In this document: positions 25,158 to 33,643 of the stretch, piece by piece
Position numbering within the stretch: position 1 is the stretch's first letter
Layout of the letters: every line of letters starts with the position of its first letter
Assembly (NCBI RefSeq): GCF_000739435.1
Contig: NZ_CP009159.1
Location: 1,922,001-1,986,000, forward strand
Reading direction: 5' to 3'
DNA from: Actinobacillus suis ATCC 33415
GTDB taxonomy: Bacteria; Pseudomonadota; Gammaproteobacteria; Enterobacterales; Pasteurellaceae
DNA length: 64,000 bases
Position numbers and translations under genes: made by a program
The notes under the pieces: generated by a model
Database searches by the model: none
What the model was told of the DNA's origin: nothing
Seen by the model: only the letters and a program-made list of their open reading frames with translations

Positions 25158-25640
25158 ATGAAACAAACCGGAATCAAATGGTTGTGGCTAAGTTTAGCGA
25201 CTATTATTATTGATCTATGGACCAAATACATTGTGGTACAACGCTTTGAGTTATATGAAAGCGTAAACGTACTACCGATTTTCAATTTAACCTACGTACG
25301 CAACTACGGTGCGGCATTCAGCTTTTTGGCTGATCACGGAGGTTGGCAGAAATATTTCTTCTTAGGATTAGCCATTGTTATTTCACTGGGTTTAATCGTA
25401 ATGCTGTGGCGTAATCAAGCGGTCAAAAAATTGGAAAATTCTGCGTATGCACTGATTATCGGCGGTGCTATCGGTAATGCGATTGACCGTGCTTATAATG
25501 GCTATGTGGTTGATTTCTTTGATTTTTATTGGGATATCTATCATTATCCCGTGTTTAATGTGGCGGACATTGCCATTGTAGTGGGTGCGGGATTGCTCAT
25601 CTTGGAAGCATTCCTCGACAAAAAGAAAAAGAGTGATTAA
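25158..25640 (+). CDS. lspA: Lipoprotein signal peptidase
   Basis: LspA cleaves the signal peptide of diacylated prolipoproteins in the inner membrane. Four TM helices and the two catalytic aspartates, in GNAIDR and FNVADIAI, are visible in 160 aa. ispH starts immediately after the stop, the usual lspA-ispH order. Confidence 0.96.
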   Translation: MKQTGIKWLWLSLATIIIDLWTKYIVVQRFELYESVNVLPIFNLTYVRNYGAAFSFLADHGGWQKYFFLGLAIVISLGLIVMLWRNQAVKKLENSAYALIIGGAIGNAIDRAYNGYVVDFFDFYWDIYHYPVFNVADIAIVVGAGLLILEAFLDKKKKSD

Positions 25641-26585
25641 ATGAATATTTTATTAGCAAACCCAAGAGGTTTCTGTGCCGGTGTAGATCGAGCAATTTCG
25701 ATTGTAGAACTCGCTCTCGAAATTCACGGCGCACCGATTTATGTACGTCACGAAGTAGTACATAACCGTTTTGTGGTGGACGGCTTAAAAGCCAAAGGTG
25801 CGGTGTTTGTCGAAGAGTTGGACGAAGTGCCGGACGATGCGATTGTGATTTTCTCGGCACACGGCGTATCGCAAGCGGTTCGCCAAGAAGCGAAACGCCG
25901 CGGCTTAAAAGTATTTGATGCAACTTGCCCATTAGTTACTAAAGTGCATATGCAAGTGGCACGTGCCAGCAAAAAAGGCACCAAAGCGATTTTAATCGGA
26001 CATGAAGGTCATCCGGAAGTGATCGGCACGATGGGACAATATGATAACCAAGACGCCGGTATTTTCTTAGTGGAATCGGTTGAAGATATTGCCAGACTGC
26101 CGGTTAGCAACCAAGACGAGCTGACTTTTATGACGCAAACCACGCTTTCGATTGACGACACCAGCGATGTGATTGAAGCGTTAAAAGAGAAATATCCGGC
26201 AATTCAAGGTCCGCGCAAAAACGATATTTGTTATGCAACAACCAATCGCCAACAAGCGGTACAAGAATTGGCGAAACAATCACAATTGGTATTAGTGGTC
26301 GGCTCTAAAAATTCTTCAAACTCAAATCGTTTAGCCGAACTGGCTTCACGTATGGGTGTGCCATCTAAATTGATTGACGGTCCACAAGATATTGATCCAA
26401 GCTGGTTAAATGGTGTGGAAACCATCGGTATTACCGCCGGCGCATCAGCACCGGAAGTTTTAGTACAATCGGTAGTGGAACACTTAAAAACCTTAGGTGT
26501 AACCGGTGTGAGCAACTTAGAAGGTTGTGAAGAAAATATGGTGTTTGAAGTGCCGAAAGAACTACGTATTCATGAGGTGAAATAA
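25641..26585 (+). CDS. ispH: 4-hydroxy-3-methylbut-2-enyl diphosphate reductase
   Basis: IspH is the [4Fe-4S] enzyme of the last MEP-pathway step, making IPP and DMAPP. The three cluster cysteines lie in [20 protein letters not shown] and [11 protein letters not shown]; the substrate residues SNSNRL and TAGASAPE are present. The 314-aa length is typical. Its stop overlaps the sdhE start (TAATG). Confidence 0.97.
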   Translation: MNILLANPRGFCAGVDRAISIVELALEIHGAPIYVRHEVVHNRFVVDGLKAKGAVFVEELDEVPDDAIVIFSAHGVSQAVRQEAKRRGLKVFDATCPLVTKVHMQVARASKKGTKAILIGHEGHPEVIGTMGQYDNQDAGIFLVESVEDIARLPVSNQDELTFMTQTTLSIDDTSDVIEALKEKYPAIQGPRKNDICYATTNRQQAVQELAKQSQLVLVVGSKNSSNSNRLAELASRMGVPSKLIDGPQDIDPSWLNGVETIGITAGASAPEVLVQSVVEHLKTLGVTGVSNLEGCEENMVFEVPKELRIHEVK

Positions 26586-26833
26586 TGGCTGAATTAAATC
26601 GTTTTAAAATTGAGTGGGAATGCCGCCGTGGTATGCGCGAATTAGACAAAATGATTATGCCTTTTTACAAAGCGCATTTTGATGATTTAAGCGAAGTACA
26701 GCAGCAAACTTTTGTGGCAATGCTCAAATATACCGATCCGGAATTATTCCGCTGGTTTATGCACCAAGCCCCTGCGCCAACGCAAGAAATGACCGATTTA
26801 ATCGAATTGATTCGTTCTAAAATCGAGCGTTAA
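26585..26833 (+). CDS. sdhE: FAD assembly factor SdhE
   Basis: SdhE (YgfY/CptB) helps attach FAD covalently to SdhA/FrdA. The 82-aa protein has the conserved RRGMRELD motif (the family's RGxxE) and the five-helix composition. It overlaps ispH by one base. Confidence 0.88.
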   Translation: MAELNRFKIEWECRRGMRELDKMIMPFYKAHFDDLSEVQQQTFVAMLKYTDPELFRWFMHQAPAPTQEMTDLIELIRSKIER

Positions 26834-26844
26834 TTTACCCTATT

Positions 26845-26897
26845 ACAAGCGGTTGTTTTTGGTAAAAAATTTGCTAGAAACGACCGCTTATTTTTTT
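26845..26897 (+). terminator. Uptake-signal dyad terminator after sdhE
   Basis: ACAAGCGGT (26845-26853) faces ACCGCTT followed by T (26883-26897). Confidence 0.65.
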
Positions 26898-26914
26898 GGA
26901 AAGCAACTATACCA

Positions 26915-27334
26915 ATGAGCCGTTTAGAACGAATCTTTCACGCTGTTTTGTTTGAACTCTTCGCCATTTTGTTTACTGTTATCGGTATGAGCCTGTTTAC
27001 TTCGCATCATACCGGTTTACTGACCGGTACGATTGTCTCAATCTCAATTGTGGCGATGTTATGGAATATGCTGTTTAACACGGTTTTCGATCGTATCTTT
27101 ACCGCCCCTCGAGAAACTCGTACAGTCGGATTACGCATTTTTCACACCTTAGCTTTTGAAGGTGGTTTACTACTCTTCACCATTCCGTTGGTGGCATATA
27201 TACTCGATGTTGATTGGTGGACGGTGTTTATTATGGATATCGGCATGACGCTTTTTGTGATTGTGTATGCCTTCTTCTTTAATCTTAGTTACGACCATCT
27301 GCGTATTTGGTGGCTTAAACGTTCAACCCCATAA
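26915..27334 (+). CDS. PACE-family multidrug efflux protein
   Basis: The 139-aa protein has four TM helices arranged as two tandem bacterial-transmembrane-pair units (about 10-60 and 75-130), each with the RIFHA..FE opening (ERIFHAVLFELFA and LRIFHTLAFEGGL). This is the PACE (AceI-like) architecture; known members export biocides such as chlorhexidine or short diamines. The acidic residue in helix 1 (FELFA) fits the essential Glu of AceI. The substrate here is unknown. Confidence 0.85.
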   Translation: MSRLERIFHAVLFELFAILFTVIGMSLFTSHHTGLLTGTIVSISIVAMLWNMLFNTVFDRIFTAPRETRTVGLRIFHTLAFEGGLLLFTIPLVAYILDVDWWTVFIMDIGMTLFVIVYAFFFNLSYDHLRIWWLKRSTP

Positions 27335-27388
27335 AACAACACAGGCACGAGTGACAGTCCTCGTACCAACAGGGCTTAACCCTATAAA

Positions 27389-27432
27389 ACAAGCGGTCAA
27401 ATTTGCAGAAAATTTTGCAAATTTGACCGCTT
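27389..27432. terminator. Bidirectional uptake-signal dyad terminator
   Basis: ACAAGCGGTCAAATTTGCA pairs with TGCAAATTTGACCGCTT around GAAAATT: a long, nearly perfect stem between convergent genes. Confidence 0.75.
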
Positions 27433-27442
27433 ATCGGTTTAC

Positions 27443-27814
27443 TTAATCGTCATCATGATGACGGCGATGTTTTTTATAATGTCCACGATGGTGACCGTAG
27501 TCTCGATGACCTACTTTATGTTTATGATGCTTTTTATAACGATGTGCATGCGATCGTCTTTCATGATATCGTTCTGAACGATAGCGCTCATCACGTTCTC
27601 TTTCGATTTTATGCGCATTCCATTGGCTTCCAACCACACCGCCTAGCGCTGCACCAGCAACTGTTGAAGTGATATCTTGCCCCGCCACTGCACCGGCAAC
27701 ACCACCTAGCACCGCCCCCACAGCAGTATCATGTTGTGAACGACTTAACGCATGTGCGGTTACCGATGTCGATAATAAGGCGATCATTAAGCCTTTGATC
27801 ATTACTGATTTCAT
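27443..27814 (-). CDS. Small exported glycine-zipper protein with His-rich tail
   Basis: The 123-aa protein has a signal peptide (cleavage near VTAHA), a glycine-zipper region (about 30-65: GAVLGGVAGAVAG and GAALGGVVG) and a C-terminal third dense in His, Lys, Arg and Tyr, ending HHDDD. Glycine-zipper proteins insert into membranes; the His-rich tail could bind metal ions. GAGGTAA precedes the ATG. No specific function can be assigned. Confidence 0.75.
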   Translation of the reverse strand: MKSVMIKGLMIALLSTSVTAHALSRSQHDTAVGAVLGGVAGAVAGQDITSTVAGAALGGVVGSQWNAHKIERERDERYRSERYHERRSHAHRYKKHHKHKVGHRDYGHHRGHYKKHRRHHDDD

Positions 27815-28092
27815 AAATTACCTCGAATTTTTCGATTCTAAATCTGTAAAAAATAAAAATAATAAGCATAGCGAATCAATTTGTGAGGCATATTTTCAAT
27901 ATTGGTCTTAAGCTCGTCAAGCCTAGAAAAGCCAACTGAAACAATAAGATAGATTTGTAACAGCACTAAAAAATTTTTGAACTTTTCGTTTTTGTACTAT
28001 CCATGTGCAATTAGGGGCATTTTTTTGTAAAGCTGAGAACTTCATCTTTTGATTTGCCTCTAACACAGGCAAGATAAGGAACTGATAATCAT

Positions 28093-28599
28093 ATGAAAAA
28101 AACCGTGAATTGCGTAGTGAAGGAAAGTATCACTGAAGCACTATTACGTTTAATGCAAAAGAAAAATTTCTACACTATCAGCATTACCGAACTAACTAAT
28201 TTAGCAGGCGTCAGCCGCATTTCGTTTTATCGCAACTTTGAATCAAAAGAAGATGTGCTGATTAAACATATGTACGAACGCTCTGTTGCCACCTTTACTG
28301 ATTTAAATGCAACCAATGTTCGAGAGCGTTTAATCGGTTTATTTAAAGTAACTGATGAATTAGGCGATATTTTGGATCTGCTCTATTCACAAAACCTCTC
28401 ACACCTCTTTTTACAATATTTTGCCCACACAATTGGCGCCAAGCCGGAACAAACAAATCTGGAAGCATTTCAAAATTCAATGATGATGGGAATCTGCTTC
28501 GGTGCGTTAGATGAATGGGTTAAAAGAGGCAGAAACGAAAGTCCCGAGCAAATGGTTGAACTTCTACAAGATGTGGTCAAACGTTGCCTTGCTGACTAA
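28093..28599 (+). CDS. TetR-family transcriptional regulator
   Basis: The 168-aa protein has an N-terminal TetR helix-turn-helix: ALLRLMQKKNFYTISITELTNLAGVSRISFYRNFESKEDVL condensed to the key segment ISFYRNFESKEDV. The C-terminal ligand domain is not recognisable. AAGGA precedes the ATG. The adjacent genes do not identify a target; the PACE exporter 760 bp upstream and the nitroreductase downstream are candidates. The 278 bp before it hold the divergent promoters. Confidence 0.85.
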   Translation: MKKTVNCVVKESITEALLRLMQKKNFYTISITELTNLAGVSRISFYRNFESKEDVLIKHMYERSVATFTDLNATNVRERLIGLFKVTDELGDILDLLYSQNLSHLFLQYFAHTIGAKPEQTNLEAFQNSMMMGICFGALDEWVKRGRNESPEQMVELLQDVVKRCLAD

Positions 28600-28692
28600 A
28601 TACTTACCAAAAATTTACTGATATTCTCATTTGTCTCACTCGCACCAAATTAGTGGATATTCAATAGAATTTTTTTGACTTTAAATTACAAA

Positions 28693-28717
28693 ACTTGACT
28701 TTTCTGAAAAATCAAGT
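28693..28717 (+). promoter_or_regulatory. Possible operator upstream of the XRE gene
   Basis: ACTTGA (28693-28698) and TCAAGT (28712-28717) form a perfect inverted repeat with a 13-bp spacer, about 140 bp before the XRE gene. The leader that follows has further dyads: TGCGACC/GGTCGCA and AACCAT/ATGGTT. Confidence 0.45.
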
Positions 28718-28856
28718 ACATTCTCATATTTCTGCGACCTAGATCGAAAAAGCAATGATTGCGAAATGCAATATCAACCATTATTCGCTATGGTTATGCT
28801 TTACATAAACAACTTGCCATCCATGGATTGGTCGCAGCATAACAACGAGGTCCAAA

Positions 28857-29165
28857 ATGAAAGAAACAAATCTGGATGTAGTACTTGAACAACGTTCTCC
28901 CGAAGATAAAAAACTTAAGCTCCGCCAAACCTTAGCGGAAGTGAATGTCGAGCTCAAATTGAGCCATTTGCGTGAAGAACTGCACATTACTCAACAAGAA
29001 CTCGCCCACAAACTCAATATAAGCCAACCGTCTGTCGTAGCACTGGAAAAACGAGGTAATGATATCAAGTTATCCTCCATTCAGCGTTACATTGATGCAA
29101 TCGGTGGCAAAATCCATTTAGCAGTTTCCCTGCCTACAGGTAAATCCGTGATTTACCGCCTCTAA
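28857..29165 (+). CDS. XRE-family regulator, HigA-like antitoxin without a visible toxin
   Basis: The 102-aa protein has an HTH_XRE domain (LREELHITQQELAHKLNISQ with SVVALEKRGND) followed by a short beta-type tail (GKIHLAVSLPTGKSVIYRL). This layout is common in HigA-type antitoxins of toxin-first operons. The ~257 bp upstream contain no toxin ORF that I can recognise, so it is either an orphan antitoxin or a plain regulator. Confidence 0.75.
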   Translation: MKETNLDVVLEQRSPEDKKLKLRQTLAEVNVELKLSHLREELHITQQELAHKLNISQPSVVALEKRGNDIKLSSIQRYIDAIGGKIHLAVSLPTGKSVIYRL

Positions 29166-29185
29166 GAATAAAATTTTCTCGTTAA

Positions 29186-29242
29186 CCAAGCGGTTTAATT
29201 TCACTTACATTTGCAAAAATTGAGTGAAATTAAACCGCTTAC
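29186..29242 (+). terminator. Uptake-signal dyad terminator after the XRE gene
   Basis: CCAAGCGGTTTAATTTCACT pairs with AGTGAAATTAAACCGCTT around a short AT loop; a long stem. Confidence 0.7.
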
Positions 29243-29365
29243 TTTTTTGCTTTCCTTCTCAATCGCTCCAGCTCTTATATCAACATTATTTATATTGCAT
29301 ATAACAAATAATGATTGGATTTTATATCTAGAGATGATTAGGATCTAAACGATTTGTCGAATTAT

Positions 29366-29383
29366 GATAACGATAAAGTTATC
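29366..29383 (+). promoter_or_regulatory. Inverted repeat upstream of the nitroreductase gene
   Basis: GATAAC-GATAAA-GTTATC, a perfect 6-bp dyad 32 bp before the start codon, where a repressor could act. Confidence 0.45.
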
Positions 29384-29414
29384 GCTATCACAAAACTTAT
29401 TAGAAGGAAGTTTT

Positions 29415-30077
29415 ATGTTTAATATTCAAAAAGAAAATGTGTTAGAAGCTTTCAAATACCGTCGTGCAACACGTAACTATGACGCTTCTAAAAAAATCAG
29501 CGATGAAGATTTTGCATATATTTTAGAATTAGCGCGTCTTTCACCAAGTTCTGTCGGCTCTGAGCCGTGGAAATTTGTAGTGATTCAAAACCAAGAATTA
29601 CGTAACAAATTAAAACCGGTTGCATGGGGTATGGTGGCACAAATGGACGCAGCAAGCCATTTAGTGGTGTTACTTGCTAAGAAAAATGCAAGTCACGATA
29701 GCGAATACTTCAAAAAAGCACTTGAACAACGTGGTTTAACCGCTGAAGAAATGGAAAAAACGTTAGCGTTATATAAACAATTCCACGAGCAAGACATCAA
29801 AATCGCAGGTGATGAGCGTGCATTATTCGACTGGTGTTCAAAACAAACCTACATCGCATTAGGTAATATGATGAGCGGTGCGGCGATGATTGGTATCGAC
29901 AGCTGCCCAATCGAAGGTTTCAACTATGATGCGGTTAACCAAATTCTTGCTGAAGCCGGTGCATTCGATCCGAATGAATACGGCGTTTCTGTAATGGCAA
30001 CTTTCGGTTATCGTGCCGGTGACATCACACCAAAATCACGTAAACCAATCAGTGAAATTGTAAGCTGGATTAAATAA
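29415..30077 (+). CDS. NAD(P)H nitroreductase family flavoprotein
   Basis: The 220-aa protein is an FMN-dependent nitroreductase of the NfsB/Frp fold, reducing nitroaromatics or quinones. FMN-contact segments are YRRATRNYD near the N-terminus, ARLSPSSVGSEPWKFVVIQN, and the C-terminal FGYRAGD. The ATG at 29415 is preferred because AGAAGGAAG precedes it. It is followed by an alcohol dehydrogenase gene in the same direction, which may share regulation. Confidence 0.88.
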   Translation: MFNIQKENVLEAFKYRRATRNYDASKKISDEDFAYILELARLSPSSVGSEPWKFVVIQNQELRNKLKPVAWGMVAQMDAASHLVVLLAKKNASHDSEYFKKALEQRGLTAEEMEKTLALYKQFHEQDIKIAGDERALFDWCSKQTYIALGNMMSGAAMIGIDSCPIEGFNYDAVNQILAEAGAFDPNEYGVSVMATFGYRAGDITPKSRKPISEIVSWIK

Positions 30078-30153
30078 TCACAAGCGGTGTAAAAAAGCCT
30101 AATTTTTACACCGCCTTTTTATTGGTACTCTAAACGCAAAAAAGGAACACACT

Positions 30154-31212
30154 ATGACATTCAAAGTAAAAGGCTTTGCTGCCTTAGACCCGAAATCTCC
30201 TCTCGTTCCACACACATTTGAACGCCGTGACGTACGTGCGGACGATGTGGAAATTGATATTCTTTACTGCGGCGTATGCCACTCAGATTTACATCAAGCA
30301 CGTAATGACTGGGGATTTGCCACTTATCCTGTCGTACCGGGTCATGAAATTATTGGTCGTGTTAGCCGTGTAGGTGACAAAGTCAGTAAATTTAAAGTAG
30401 GCGATTTAGTAGGAGTAGGTTGTATCGTAGATAGCTGCCGCCATTGCCACCCTTGTGAACAAGGCTTAGAGCAATACTGCGATCATACTGCAGTACAAAC
30501 CTATTGCGATACAGACCGTTTTGGCGACAATATGCCGACCTTCGGTGGTTACAGCGAAAAAATCGTGGTAACCGAAAACTTCGTGTTAAGCGTACCGGAA
30601 AATTTAGATACTAAAGCGGTTGCCCCATTACTTTGCGCAGGTATCACTACTTGGTCACCATTACGTCATTGGAACGTAGGTAAAGGCTCAAAAGTGGCTG
30701 TTGTCGGTTTAGGTGGTTTAGGTCATATGGCAATCAAACTGGCACACGCATTAGGTGCAGAAGTGACGTTATTTACACGCTCACCGGGTAAAGAGGAAGA
30801 CGCTCACCGTTTAGGCGCAAGTCGTGTGGTGATATCAACTGATGAAGAACAAATGAAATCTGTTGCGAACACCTTCGATGTCATTATTGATACCGTACCT
30901 TATACACACGACCTCAAACCTTACGTACCAACACTTGCAATCAGCGGCACGCTTGTATTAGTAGGTTTAATCGGCGATCTTGATCCAAGCATCACGACCG
31001 TACCACTCGTATTAGGCAGACGCTCAATCGCAGGTTCAATGATTGGCGGTATTAAAGAAACCCAAGAAATGTTAGATTTCTGCGGCGAGCACAATATCGT
31101 ACCGGACGTAGAAATGATCAACATTCAAGACATCAACCACGCCTACGAACGTATGCTCAAATCCGACGTGAAATATCGCTTTGTAATTGATATGCAATCG
31201 TTGAAGGCGTAA
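30154..31212 (+). CDS. Zinc-dependent alcohol/aldehyde dehydrogenase (YahK/CAD type)
   Basis: This 352-aa medium-chain dehydrogenase has the catalytic zinc ligands in CGVCHSD and GHEIIG and the structural zinc cysteines in CIVDSCRHCHPCEQGLEQYC. The GLGGLGHMAIKLAHALGA Rossmann motif is followed by TLFTRS, which suits NADP(H). The closest type is the YahK/cinnamyl-alcohol dehydrogenase group, usually broad-range aldehyde reductases. AAGGAAC precedes the ATG. Confidence 0.9.
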   Translation: MTFKVKGFAALDPKSPLVPHTFERRDVRADDVEIDILYCGVCHSDLHQARNDWGFATYPVVPGHEIIGRVSRVGDKVSKFKVGDLVGVGCIVDSCRHCHPCEQGLEQYCDHTAVQTYCDTDRFGDNMPTFGGYSEKIVVTENFVLSVPENLDTKAVAPLLCAGITTWSPLRHWNVGKGSKVAVVGLGGLGHMAIKLAHALGAEVTLFTRSPGKEEDAHRLGASRVVISTDEEQMKSVANTFDVIIDTVPYTHDLKPYVPTLAISGTLVLVGLIGDLDPSITTVPLVLGRRSIAGSMIGGIKETQEMLDFCGEHNIVPDVEMINIQDINHAYERMLKSDVKYRFVIDMQSLKA

Positions 31213-31221
31213 TTTATAAGA

Positions 31222-31255
31222 GGTCGTAAATGGTGAAAAATTTACGACCGCTTGT
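31222..31255 (+). terminator. Terminator after the alcohol dehydrogenase gene
   Basis: GGTCGTAAAT (31222-31231) pairs with ATTTACGACC (31240-31249), then GCTTGTTTT; the right arm contains an uptake word. Confidence 0.75.
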
Positions 31256-31321
31256 TTTAAATGTTAAAATACAAACTTCCAACGCGAAATAAGATATAAA
31301 ATTGGGCATTTTGCTATTTTT

Positions 31322-31747
31322 TCAGTCGTAATAATGCCTTATTTCATTAACTAAACGAATCAAACGATCTTCACGTAACGCTTTATTTTTTAATTCGCAT
31401 TCCCAAATAATAATAACGTGAAATCCAGAATTCTCAAGTAATCGAATATTTTTAGCGTCTCGTTCTTTATTTCTGGCAATTTTATCTTTCCAAAATTCAG
31501 TACGACTAGTCGGTAAACCGCCTTTAGCACAAGTATGGCCGTGCCAAAAGCAACCATGTACGAAAATTGCCGTTTTATATTTCGGTAAGAGAATATCGGG
31601 TACTCCCGCATATCGTTTATCGTTTTTCCGATAACGAAAACCCATTGAAAATAAAAACGTTCTAACAATTATCTCGGGTTTAGTATTTTTACTTTTAACC
31701 CTAGACATTATTTCAGAACGTTTTTGAGGAGAGAAAATATCGGTCAT
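31322..31747 (-). CDS. vsr: Very short patch repair endonuclease
   Basis: Vsr nicks beside T:G mismatches that arise from deamination of 5-methylcytosine. The 141-aa protein shows the opening SPQKRSEIMSRVKSKNTKPE, the catalytic Asp in GVPDILLPKYKTAIFVHG, and the zinc and active-site segment HGCFWHGHTC. It starts inside the stop of the ATPase gene (ATGA overlap). It protects the genome from mutation at sites methylated by the partner C5 methyltransferase. Confidence 0.95.
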   Translation of the reverse strand: MTDIFSPQKRSEIMSRVKSKNTKPEIIVRTFLFSMGFRYRKNDKRYAGVPDILLPKYKTAIFVHGCFWHGHTCAKGGLPTSRTEFWKDKIARNKERDAKNIRLLENSGFHVIIIWECELKNKALREDRLIRLVNEIRHYYD

Positions 31748-33642
31748 TTATTTTTTAAGTCTTCATATTTGTCAATAAACTCATTATGATACATTTTTGC
31801 ATTTGCAAGTAATTCGGAATATGTTTTTACATATACATTTCCATCATTTCTATACGAACGAGCTTTTCTTTCTACCGATTTATCTTGGACCAATCTTTCT
31901 CCAATTAAATAACAACATACTTTCGTACCTGTTTCATTCCCTAAATGATCTTCAATAAATGTTACATAATCAAGGGCTTGATCCAGTTCTTTATCACTCA
32001 ATTTACTTTTAGGACGCTTTAATTCGATAATGAAAACACTGTCAGCAAATCTTTGACATAAAAAATCAATTCTACGATCATCAATACTTAAGGTGTCATC
32101 AGGATATTTTTCCCGTAATAGCGTTGAAAAAGTAACTTCATCCCTAAAAGACATAATCCTTGGGTCTAACAACCAAGGAAACTGTTTTAGAAAATTATGA
32201 AGAGTTGGTACTTCTCTTGCATTATTTTGAATATAGTTTTCAAATTTATTAATCGTTTCTAATCTAACTTTTGCAAGTTTATAAAATTCTCTGGCTTCAA
32301 TAAGTTGCCATTCTTTCATTAAAGCAACCAATTTTTCCGGTTCTTGGAAATCATCATTAGCAATATCATGAGCAAGCTCTTTGAAGGATTCAAATTGATA
32401 AGAATCTTGTACAAATTGCACTAAACTTCTGGCTTTATCTGGTTCTAATCCTTCTGCATTAACGATCTGCTTCATTATCTTTTTAGCTAATACCCGCTCA
32501 TGTTTAGGCAAAGTTGCATACCATTCTTCAAAATTAATACCGAGATCTCGTTCAATTTTTTCTTGTTTATCTTGTTCTCGTTTACTTTTTTGAAAGTTAT
32601 ATAATTTTTTAATCATTATTTGAAGAACTTCTTCAAGTCTTTTCGTTTCATCCAACTCCCAATTTAATGAACCTCTATCCGTCGAAATTACATCCCCTGG
32701 AAAATCTTCGATAAAATCAACATTTAACCAACCAGTAATATAAGAATAACCGAAACTGGTTGCAGACAATCCGTAAAATGAATATTTGTTTACTAATTTT
32801 CCTCGAGAAAATAAAGCTACGCCTCGCATTTTTTCAGGAATAGTCTCTCTACCGCCGGCAATTAACTTACCCGTTATTTTTTCCAGATAATTTTCACAAG
32901 TTTTTTCTTCATCACTATTTAGCTTTAATTCATTCCAAGGACTTTCCCAAGTAACTAACGTATCTATTCCCTCATAACGTAAATCATTAGTAACAGGAAA
33001 AGGAGATTTCTTATTATCATCGTTATGATAAATAAACACATTAAAATCTTCCTCATTAAATACTTGAAAATATGCGGAGAGAGAGTGAGCTAAATCCTTT
33101 GCGTCAAACTTAGACTTTCGTTTAATTTTCATTAACTTAATAATCGTACCGGATTCTTTATCTACAGACTTCTTATGATCTAAGATTTTTGGATGATACG
33201 TTCCTTTTTCACTCTCTTGATTTTGCATTTCCTCCCAATCTAATAAAAAAGTTGTTTGCTTATAATTTTGAATTGTTGAAATTGTAATTTCATTAGCAAT
33301 GCCAAAAAACGCTAATTTTCCAATCCCTTTTTTCCCTATAACATCCCTTTTACCGTTTTTACTTTTTTCCGATTTTTCTTCCTTTCTTCGATTACGACCA
33401 ATGACTAAAAACTTTTGATTAATTTCTTCAAAACTCATCCCATGTCCGTTATCTTCAATGATAATTGACTTTTCATCACTTTTATCATTTAAGAAAATAT
33501 TAACATCTTCTGCTTCAGCATCATAAGAATTAGATACAAGCTCAGCAACGACAGGTGGTAAAGTAGAATACATTTGTATACCTAAATGCGTAATTACATT
33601 AGGATCAAATTTCATTTCTAAAATATCATTAGTTGATGTCAT
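31744..33642 (-). CDS. GHKL ATPase fused to a PD-(D/E)XK nuclease domain
   Basis: The 632-aa protein begins with a GHKL (Hsp90/MutL/MORC-type) ATPase domain: N-box E34 to N38, G1 box D64-N-G-H-G68, and G2 box G103-K-K-G-I-G-K109. A linker with S5-like and helical regions follows. The C-terminal ~120 residues carry a PD-(D/E)XK signature: D526 in RRIDF, then E540 and K542 in IIELK. Prokaryotic GHKL-nuclease fusions occur in restriction-modification loci, so it probably is the restriction subunit for the adjacent methyltransferase. It starts 1 nt after the methyltransferase stop and overlaps vsr by 4 nt. The gene is AT-rich. Function is inferred. Confidence 0.82.
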   Translation of the reverse strand: MTSTNDILEMKFDPNVITHLGIQMYSTLPPVVAELVSNSYDAEAEDVNIFLNDKSDEKSIIIEDNGHGMSFEEINQKFLVIGRNRRKEEKSEKSKNGKRDVIGKKGIGKLAFFGIANEITISTIQNYKQTTFLLDWEEMQNQESEKGTYHPKILDHKKSVDKESGTIIKLMKIKRKSKFDAKDLAHSLSAYFQVFNEEDFNVFIYHNDDNKKSPFPVTNDLRYEGIDTLVTWESPWNELKLNSDEEKTCENYLEKITGKLIAGGRETIPEKMRGVALFSRGKLVNKYSFYGLSATSFGYSYITGWLNVDFIEDFPGDVISTDRGSLNWELDETKRLEEVLQIMIKKLYNFQKSKREQDKQEKIERDLGINFEEWYATLPKHERVLAKKIMKQIVNAEGLEPDKARSLVQFVQDSYQFESFKELAHDIANDDFQEPEKLVALMKEWQLIEAREFYKLAKVRLETINKFENYIQNNAREVPTLHNFLKQFPWLLDPRIMSFRDEVTFSTLLREKYPDDTLSIDDRRIDFLCQRFADSVFIIELKRPKSKLSDKELDQALDYVTFIEDHLGNETGTKVCCYLIGERLVQDKSVERKARSYRNDGNVYVKTYSELLANAKMYHNEFIDKYEDLKNK

Positions 33643-33643
33643 T

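Noticed and set aside
28781..28987. Possible toxin partner for the XRE gene on the minus strand
   Set aside because: The 68-aa frame has no toxin motif and overlaps the XRE gene antisense.
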